DNA of 64,000 nucleotides from Acanthacorydalis orientalis (taxonomy: Eukaryota; Arthropoda; Insecta; Megaloptera; Corydalidae). The DNA lies in the NCBI GenBank assembly GCA_034766995.1, contig CM068313.1, positions 53,662,275-53,726,274 on the forward strand, read 5' to 3'. A program made the position numbers and the translations under genes. Positions 56,962-64,000 of this stretch are shown piece after piece. The notes under the pieces were generated by a model. It saw only the letters and a list, made by a program, of their open reading frames with translations, was not told where the DNA came from and did not search any database. The stretch's first letter is position 1. Every line of letters starts with the position of its first letter.

Positions 56962-57766
56962 TAATAACAAAGTGAAAGTCAAATACTTTCACTTGAATTT
57001 TTCTATGTATAAAAAGAAAACAGAAATTTACAAAGAACCAAAATATTTTTAGATCAATTTTAAGTCCAAATGTATCAAAAACTAAAACAAAATTCGTTAA
57101 CGTTAATCTAAAAAAAAATAATAAATATCTTTGGAAATAACTTGAAAATAAAATTGCGACAAATGAATATTATAATGCGCGAAATCTACAAAAATATTTC
57201 AATATTTAATAATTTAAAATTTTAAAATGTTTAATAATTTAAATCAAAAATAAATGTCTGTAATGTTTTGAGTATATGTGAAAACGGCATGAAAAATATA
57301 GATAGTATTAGAATGAAAAATTAATTAAAATTCAGTAAAAGAGATTCCGCATAAACAAAAATCGATATTAAATGATCATTGATTCATCATTCAACTTAAT
57401 GAATTTATAAGTTAAAAATAAAAAAAATAGATTTCAAATTTACATTTTTTTTTAAAAAAATATTTTTTGTGTTTTCAACTGTGATTTTTTCTTAGTAAAA
57501 TTTGTACTGTTTTGTTTTTGTATTTTAGTTAACTAAGTAGATAAAAAGTTGAATTCCATGTAGTTTCAAATCTTTTAAATTTAACAAAAATCAATTCTCA
57601 CATTCTAATACAAAAAACGACACTACACTGGAAAATCAGGCAATCAAATAGCACTAAATGTCAGATAGCATGACACTAAACATTTTCATGAGAAGAAATC
57701 AATTGGCTATATTGGTAAAATACTAAATAAAAGTCACTCAACTCCATATAAAAGAATAAATCATTT
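56962..57766. other. AT-rich intergenic sequence
   Basis: Nothing recognised. Confidence 0.5.
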
Positions 57767-57770
57767 TTAA

Positions 57771-58064
57771 CACTTTGACTGCCATGTTATCCGAATTCGG
57801 TTAATACATGAAGTTTCCAATAAGCAATGTCTCCTAAATTTGTGTAACGGGCATATTGGATGGAGGTATTTGTTCAACTTTTTTCGGCATTGTAGCACCT
57901 ACTCAAAATAATTTCACAAATTATATCACTTAGCACTCTTCATGTACTTAATTATTCACTGGTTAAATATAAACTGAGCTTATTGCGTCTGGATTGTATT
58001 GTTCTCATTGTTCTGTTTCTCAAAACAGTTTTTTTTCTGAAAATTTATTTTAGCAGTCAAAGTG
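57771..58064. mobile_element. Probable piggyBac-type MITE
   Basis: Inverted ends CACTTTGACTGCCA and TAGCAGTCAAAGTG bound 294 bp. The left flank is TTAA (57767-57770); the right flank is TCAA, one mismatch. There is no coding capacity. The end sequence is related to that at 14593-15349. Confidence 0.65.
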
Positions 58065-58117
58065 TCAAACCTTAAAATCAATCAAATACAAACTAAAAAA
58101 TTGACTTGAGCTTAACA

Positions 58118-58185
58118 TTAGGTTGGTAGAAGAATAATTGAGATTAACGACCTTCAAATTCATACATATTTTTCTCTTATTTAAT
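58118..58185. mobile_element. mariner family A terminal fragment
   Basis: TTAGGTTGGTAGAAGAATAA followed by about 45 bp of family A left-end sequence, then unrelated sequence. Truncated. Confidence 0.8.
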
Positions 58186-58325
58186 AAAACATAAAAGTTC
58201 CATTAATTTTATTTGTTTAAAAAACGAATAATTAACATGAAAATATTAAAATAATTTATAAATTCTTTGTAGAATTCGTTGTATTAATAATAATTTTTAG
58301 TATCGTCGTGTCACAAATAAATATA

Positions 58326-58665
58326 TTAGATTGGTAGAAAAATAATTGCGGTTTTGGGACCAAACTTTCATGCTTTTTTGATTTTCATAGTTGTTTTAAG
58401 TGATCCAGAACTGTTGAATGACAAACGCCTAACTTTTATGCAAGCTCTCGAATTTGTATGCATGTTATGATTCAACTAACACGTTCAGTCGGTCATTACG
58501 AACTGAATAAGGACGCCCACGAACTTCTTCATCTTCAAGGCTCTCGTACCCAGCACAACATTTTTGGAACCACAATTGCACCGTACGTTCCTGAACAGTA
58601 TCCACACCAAAAGCATCATTTAGTTTACAACCAGTTTTTATAGTTTTACCATATGTTTTGAACTC
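58326..58665 (-). mobile_element. mariner family A deletion derivative, right end lost
   Basis: TTAGATTGGTAGAAAAATAA after TA, then the helix-turn-helix coding part (minus strand) reached by a slightly different deletion junction. The match ends near 58665. Confidence 0.8.
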
Positions 58666-58851
58666 TTGAATTTTCCAAACTGATTAAAAAAATCAATCTT
58701 ATCTTCAAATAATTATTTTTTTATTGTTTTATATTTGAAATATATTCAATCTGTAGCAATATAGTGATTAGAATTATCAAACACTTCAATGAAATTCTAA
58801 TTGCCCTTCTTAAGGACATCCTTTTAAATTTTGATCACAACTTCTTAAATA

Positions 58852-59376
58852 TTAGGTTTTTAGAAAAGCAATTGCAGTTTATGATCTTCAAATTCATACA
58901 CATTTTTCACTTTTTTGATTTTTATAGCTTTTTTAAGTAATCCCGAACAGTTGAATGACTAACGCATAACTTTTGTGCAAGATCTTGAATTGTTGTGCGT
59001 GGTTCTGATTCAAATAACGCCTTCAATTGGTTGTTAAGAACTGAAGAATGACGCTCGTGACTTTCTTCGTTTTCAAGGCTCTCGTCATTGGAACAACATT
59101 ATTGGAACCTCCATTGTGACGTACATTCATTAACAGTACCCAGACCAAAAGAATTGTTTTGTTTACTAGCAGTTTCTGTTTCTTACCATTTTGAACTTAT
59201 ACAAAAAAAATGCTCTTATTTGCTTCTTTTCCATCTTTAATTCAATAGTACAATTTGAAGAACAATTAATAATAGAACCAAAGTCGATGTCAACAAAATA
59301 TAGACCGAAAAATGCTCTTTAAAAATGCTCTTTATTAACATGAACACGATGAAATGACACTTTCTTACCAACCTAA
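58852..59376 (-). mobile_element. mariner family A MITE, internal deletion derivative
   Basis: TTAGGTTTTTAGAAAAGCAA on the left and TTTCTTACCAACCTAA on the right, with TA on both sides, bound 525 bp. It keeps only the helix-turn-helix coding part. The left junction near 58910 matches the copies at 9691 and 46055. Confidence 0.88.
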
Positions 59377-59823
59377 TAAGTACGAGTTTTATTCTTTATT
59401 CTCAATCGTAATAATTTTGGTCATTGTGACTAAATTAAATTTTCATCAAAATGATGGTATTACACTGCAATCCATAAAAAGATTCCTGATTAAAAAAAAA
59501 TCAATAATTGATATGTGATGACTTTGATTATTTCGTATGTGAATTTCAATGTCATCCCATCATCTTCGGCGCTGTGATCCAGAAAAATAAAAGATTCTTC
59601 GTAACTTAGCGCTGTAAGGATCATATAGCATTTCCAGTGTGCATACGCAAAAATAAAAAAATATCAGTAATAAATTATTAAACGTGTTTGATCAGAATAA
59701 TTTTTTTTTGATTCGTGAAGTGAGTGAAAAATTTTTTACTCCATTTAGGAAAATTATTTTTAAGGTTATTTATATAGAACTTCTTATTTATTAAAAAAAT
59801 GTAACATCTTATCAAATAATATC
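59377..59823. other. AT-rich intergenic sequence
   Basis: Nothing recognised. Confidence 0.5.
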
Positions 59824-59825
59824 TA

Positions 59826-61117
59826 CGAGGGTGGTTCCAGAAGTACCCGGCCTGAACTAGAGATGGTGGTAGTTGTTTGAAAAATATCACTGTATTAGAA
59901 AGTACACAATCTATAAAGCATATGTTTCAAGTTTGAGGACGCCACGTTGATTAGTATTTGTTTGGCAGCCATCAATAGTGAATGTATTCAGTGAATTTGT
60001 GAAAATGGAGAAAATTGGTCATCGTTACGTGATACAATTCTTTTATTTGAAAGGCCTCAGCCCAACCAATATTAAAGCTGAACTGGATTCTACTCTGAGT
60101 GAGTCTGCTCCTTCGTTTACAACAATGAAATATTGGGTAGCAGAGTTTAAACGAGGCCGTACGAGCTGCCAAGACGAGCATCGCAGTGGTCGATCAAATG
60201 AGGTGACGACTCCAGAAATGGTGAAGAAAATCTACAAAGCGGTACTGGATGATCGTCGACTGAAAGTGCGCGTGCTAGCAGACATAGTAGGCATTTCAAA
60301 AAGTGTGGTATGTTGCATATTATCTGAAAATTTGGACATGAGAAAGCTGTGTGCAAGATGGGTGCCGCGTTTGCTCACACTCGAGTGAAAACAGTGTCGT
60401 GAATATGTTTCAATTGAGTGTTTAGCGAAGTTTCACAGAAACAAAGCAGAATTTTTCGCCGTTTCATAACCATGGATGAAACATGGGTCCATCACTTTAC
60501 ACCCGAGACAAAAGAAGAATCAAAACAATGGACTGAAAAGGGAGAACCGGCTCCAAAGAAGGCGAAGACCGTTTCATCTGCAGGGAAGGTCATGGCGTCA
60601 GTTTTTTGGGATGCGCGTGGGATAATTTTCATTGACTATCTTGAAAAAGGAAAAACTATCAACGGCGAGTATTATGCGAACTTATTGCAACGTTTGAACG
60701 AAGAAATCAAGCAAAAACGGCCGCATTTGGCTAAGAAGAAAGTGTTGTTTCATCAAGACAATGCACCAGCTCACAAATCCGTTATTGCAATGGCCAAAAT
60801 TAATGAATTAAAGTTTGAATTGCTACCTCATGTACCCTATTCGCCAGATTTAGCCCCCTTGGATTATTTTCTGTTCCCAAACTTGAAAAATGGCTCAGTG
60901 GTCAAAGATTTGCCAACGATGAAGAAGTGATGTCGGCAGTTAATGGGTATTTTGAGGAGCAAGACAGTTCTTATTATAAAAAGGGTATCGAACTTATTGA
61001 ACATCGCTGGGAAAAGTGTATAGAGCTGAAAGGAGATTATGTTGAAAAATAAATATATTTTTTTCCAAAATTTTTGTGTTTTCTTTGTTGGGTCGGGTAC
61101 TTCTGGGACCACCCTCG
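59826..61117 (+). mobile_element. mariner, irritans subfamily, nearly intact
   Basis: Inverted ends CGAGGGTGGTTCCAGAAGTA and its inverse (TACTTCTGGGACCACCCTCG) with TA on both sides bound 1292 bp. It is the best-preserved autonomous-type element of the window. Confidence 0.95.
60005..61052 (+). pseudogene. irritans mariner transposase with three lesions
   Basis: From MEKIGHRYVIQFFYLKG (ATG at 60005) to GDYVEK and stop at 61050-61052. The order is complete: first helix-turn-helix (TMKYWVAEFKRG), second (LADIVGISKSVV), linker WVPR, first Asp (ITMDETWVHHF), GKVMASVFWDARGIIFIDYL, second Asp (LFHQDNAPAHKS), third Asp (SPDLAPLDYFLFP). All three catalytic residues of D34D are kept. Breaks are one TGA stop at 60386 and two one-base losses, in a T run near 60452-60457 and an A run near 60890. 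The 1048 bp would be 1050 without the losses, about 349 residues, the usual length for Himar1-type enzymes. So the insertion is young. As it stands no full-length protein is made. Confidence 0.93.
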
Positions 61118-61145
61118 TATTTTTTAGAAAAATGACAAGAACAGA

Positions 61146-61193
<48 letters not shown>

Positions 61194-61223
61194 GTATATA
61201 TATATATGTATATATATATATAC
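61146..61223. repeat. (TA)n microsatellite with TG variants
   Basis: Interrupted TA runs. Confidence 0.95.
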
Positions 61224-61775
61224 ATATTCAAAGCCATGTGCAAAAAAACTAGCATAAAATAATTATTCTATTCTACGTCCATTTTAAATCACTTGGCAAT
61301 AGGTGGTGGATCTCGGTGATGACGTGTAGTGTAAACCACTTGACTCAGTGAGTAGTTAAAGAGATTATTTAAAAGCAAAGTGCACGTTACATCATAATGA
61401 ACCAGTCTGTGCTTATAAATATATCTGAACAACGCAATATAATGTTACTATATTTTCTCTACGAAACACTTTTAACTTTTATTTATTTAATAATGGAAAT
61501 CTGACTTCTGCATACACTTCTGCATTTTTTTCATGAAATAGACACATAATTCATTCAGTATTAATCAAGAACATGTTCTGTTTATAATTATCTCACATAT
61601 GACATAAATATACAGTCGTTAATTTCCTATTCATCATTAAATTTGTTTCATTGAATAGATATTAACAATAGAAGTGAATATTTTACTCTGGAAATAATGA
61701 ACAGTTTGCATGTTATTTGTTGTTTTATTATGAAGTGTGTTGATAGTACGATGCATGGAAATATTGGGACAAGTT
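61224..61775. other. AT-rich intergenic sequence
   Basis: Nothing recognised. Confidence 0.5.
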
Positions 61776-61850
61776 AGTTTGGTAGGAAACCATTACGGGT
61801 TTTTTTTTTATTCTAACCTTATTTTTTTGAAGTGTAGTTGAAATATTATT
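61776..61850. mobile_element. mariner family A terminal fragment
   Basis: TTAGTTTGGTAGGAAACCAT followed by a stretch ending in TTCTAACCTTATTTTTTTGAA, like the 5' end of the copy at 33792. Truncated. Confidence 0.7.
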
Positions 61851-62337
61851 TACATTCCCACCGCTGAGAATATATCATCCTGACAAGTTTAATACTTCGT
61901 TCCTTTGTATATCATTAAAACAAAGTGGTGTCAGAGTCCGAAAACTACATCATTCGCCAGCACCATAAAAAAACATGTAATTAGAACCTTGACACCAGTA
62001 GTCCAATATGGTACTTTCATTAGTACTCTAAAACTCCGTTGGCTGACCTCAAAAGGCATTGAGAAATTCTCCACACCTTAGTTAAAATCTCTGATCCATG
62101 AAACATTCGCAAAATTTGTAAGACATAATTCAAGTGCTTTAGTGCTTTACACTCATACTACGAGGTGGAGAGAAAAAGGTCACACGGCTAGACAATAGAT
62201 AATCTCAAGACCGAATTTAGATGTAATAATTTTACACAAGTTATTCAACGAAATTGAGACAAGTTAATATTTAAAACAAATTTGTTAATAAATTTTCTTC
62301 TTGAAATTTATTTCGTTATTTTAACACATCTTGTATT

Positions 62338-62391
<54 letters not shown>

Positions 62392-63285
62392 AATTTTAAA
62401 ATTAGCTTGTTATCTTTAATCATTTTTATGCAAAACACGACAATATACTAAAAAAAAATAAAAAAATATGTTTTTTTCATAGGTACTAATTTTAATTGTA
62501 TGTATAATTTTAAATATGTTATTCTTATGCTTTTTTATTTTACATGTAATACATTTACAAAACTGAATAATCAATTATAAAAAATTAATCAAGAATGTAA
62601 TTTTTAAAATTACAATTAAATTCAGTTTCTCATACATGTTTTCATTCTCCAAAATTATAAAACATCTGAGAAAAATGTTCAAAAATTGATTATTGATTAT
62701 CTTGATTGACAATCAAGTGTACAACTAATGCGTAGTTGTTTTCATAAATGAATTCTTTTCCACCTCACAAATTAAATTTTTTCTGGTGAAAAATGTTCAA
62801 TAGCATTCACAAAGAAAAAATCTTAACCGATTTTTTAGAGCTGTGAAATTGATGGTATTGCCGTTAAAATGCTCATAAGCAACAATCAAAAATAAACAAA
62901 AATGATTTATTGAATATATACGATTAGAAATTTTTGTTTGGTTTGTGGAATAAAAAATAAATCATTTGTGAAAGTAAATTTAACTACAGTGTCAGAACTG
63001 TAGTATCACAAAATGATTTCCATGTTTATTTGTTGTACATTATGAACGAATTTGTTGATTTTAGGAAATGAAAATTCATTTTTAAAAATAGATTATTGAT
63101 TAATTTAAATTATGAATACACAAAATGAAATTTTTAAATTTTATGCCAGTTTTTGAAAGTATACAATCATGTATATATATATATATATATATAAATAGGA
63201 TCAATGGAAAAGTTCAAATACGATTTGAAATTAAATTCAGGTGATTATTTTGAGTAGAGAACTCTTATTAATCAATTATGTATTC
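61851..63285. other. AT-rich intergenic sequence with two microsatellites
   Basis: (CA)n(TA)n at 62340-62389 and (TA)n at 63171-63193. No gene recognised. Confidence 0.6.
62340..62389. repeat. (CA)n(TA)n microsatellite
   Basis: CA run followed by TA run. Confidence 0.97.
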
Positions 63286-63289
63286 ACAT

Positions 63290-64000
63290 GGTTTTCTCTA
63301 ATCATTTTCCAACCTTCAAATAGCTGCTGGATTCCTCGTTCGGAAAAGCTACGCAGCAATTTTTTTGCTAAAAAAGTGGTGAGGTGCTTCTTGATGGAAA
63401 ATTTTTGGTGTCAATTTTTTTATCATTTAAACTGTTCTGCAGTGACCGGCACAAATGATGATCCGAAAGTGCAATGTCTGGAGAATACGGTGGATTCGAT
63501 ATCATTTCCCATTTCAACTGCTTCAGTTTTTGCAGTCAGTTTTGCTGTATGTGGTTTTGCGTAGTGGTGGAAGATAACTCCCTTACGATTATCCAAAATC
63601 GGCAATTTTTCTTTAATTACTGCTTTCAGATTCGTTAGTTGTTGACAATACTTCTCTTCAGTAATCGTTTCGCCCTGTGCGAACTGCTCAAAATAAACAA
63701 CACATTTGCAATCCCACCAAACACACAGCAACATCTTCATCGGATGAAAGCCAGTTTTGGTGACTGGTTCTGCTCCTTCATTCGCTTGTTTCCACATTTG
63801 TCTGCGTCGAACTTTGTTGTTCAGGATTCATTTCTTATTACCAGTCATCAACCGATCCAAAAAAAGCTCTACGTTGAGGCATCCAGGCAAAGAAACTACC
63901 AAAGAGATATGATCAAATTTGTTTTTTTTTCAGACAACGAGTGCGGTACCCACATTTCAACATGAACCCCAGCTTCTTTAAATGCAGAAAAATAGTCGAT
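63290..64000 (-). mobile_element. mariner element running off the window
   Basis: Minus-strand transposase pieces. From the right edge: FKEAGVHVEMWVPHSLSEKK (linker). Then the frame 63423-63797: KTGFHPMKMLLCVWWDCKCV, EEKYCQQLTNLKAVIKEKLP, NRKGVIFHHYAKPHTAKL. In another frame: PPYSPDIALSDHHLCRSLQN. The second catalytic Asp of FHQDNARPH is lost (FHHYAKPH, one residue short), and the first Asp region is broken. The N-terminus lies beyond 64000. Confidence 0.8.

Noticed and set aside
1..64000. CRISPR arrays, tRNA, rRNA, bacterial operons
   Set aside because: No spaced direct repeats of that kind, no cloverleaf with the A and B boxes that I could see, and composition and elements are eukaryotic.

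Overview
This is a eukaryotic, very AT-rich, gene-poor window from an arthropod, most probably an insect. The repeat spectrum supports this: mariner elements of several subfamilies (Hsmar1/cecropia-like, irritans, mauritiana-like), Tigger/pogo, piggyBac, a Helitron-type coding fragment, Jockey and RTE-like LINE pieces, and more than twenty (TA)n tracts. I see no prokaryotic signal, CRISPR array, rRNA or tRNA, and no long intact host gene. The species cannot be resolved from the sequence.

Layout. 1-2.76 kb: decayed Tigger with an internal 284-bp duplication. 3.9-9.5 kb: mariner remains. 9.69-10.25 kb: a mariner-derived MITE. 11.1-12.4 kb: a full-length mariner (family C). 12.5-14.3 kb: two transposase fragments. 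14.6-15.35 kb: a possible TTAA-site element. 15.86-16.13 kb: a promoter-like repeat found again near 11.0, 22.2 and 33.7 kb. 16.8-20.5 kb: mariner, Jockey and LINE fragments. 20.6-21.9 kb: full-length Hsmar1-like mariner. 25.6-26.5, 27.45-28.37 and 28.5-30.7 kb: further mariners. 31.5-32.04 kb: piggyBac C-terminus. 32.6-33.4 kb: a 270-codon Helitron-type ORF. 33.8-34.7 kb: deleted mariner. 35.4-40.7 kb: three LINE fragments whose 3' ends abut (TA)n tracts, plus a DUF4817-type transposase. 42.8-43.6 kb: the best host-gene candidate, a small two-exon gene on the minus strand with a CpG-richer upstream region. 43.84-44.80 kb: an internally deleted piggyBac. 45.0-45.3 kb: an unexplained cysteine-rich coding remnant. 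46-49.6 kb: MITE, Tigger, mariner and a duplicated segment whose second copy has 19-bp flanking direct repeats. 52.2-54.2 kb: chimeric and tandem mariners. 54.54-54.92 kb: a CpG-rich island. 55.7-57.0 kb: second family C mariner. 57.8-59.4 kb: TTAA-site MITE and mariner MITEs. 59.83-61.12 kb: nearly intact irritans mariner. 63.3 kb to the end: a mariner that runs off the window.

Most coding capacity here is transposase and nearly all of it is broken. No multi-gene pathway is visible. The interesting material is how non-autonomous elements arose (shared deletion breakpoints, chimeras, LINE-tail microsatellites), the repeated promoter-like module, and a few short coding-like stretches that simple ORF calling misses. 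All coordinates of decayed elements without clear terminal repeats are approximate.
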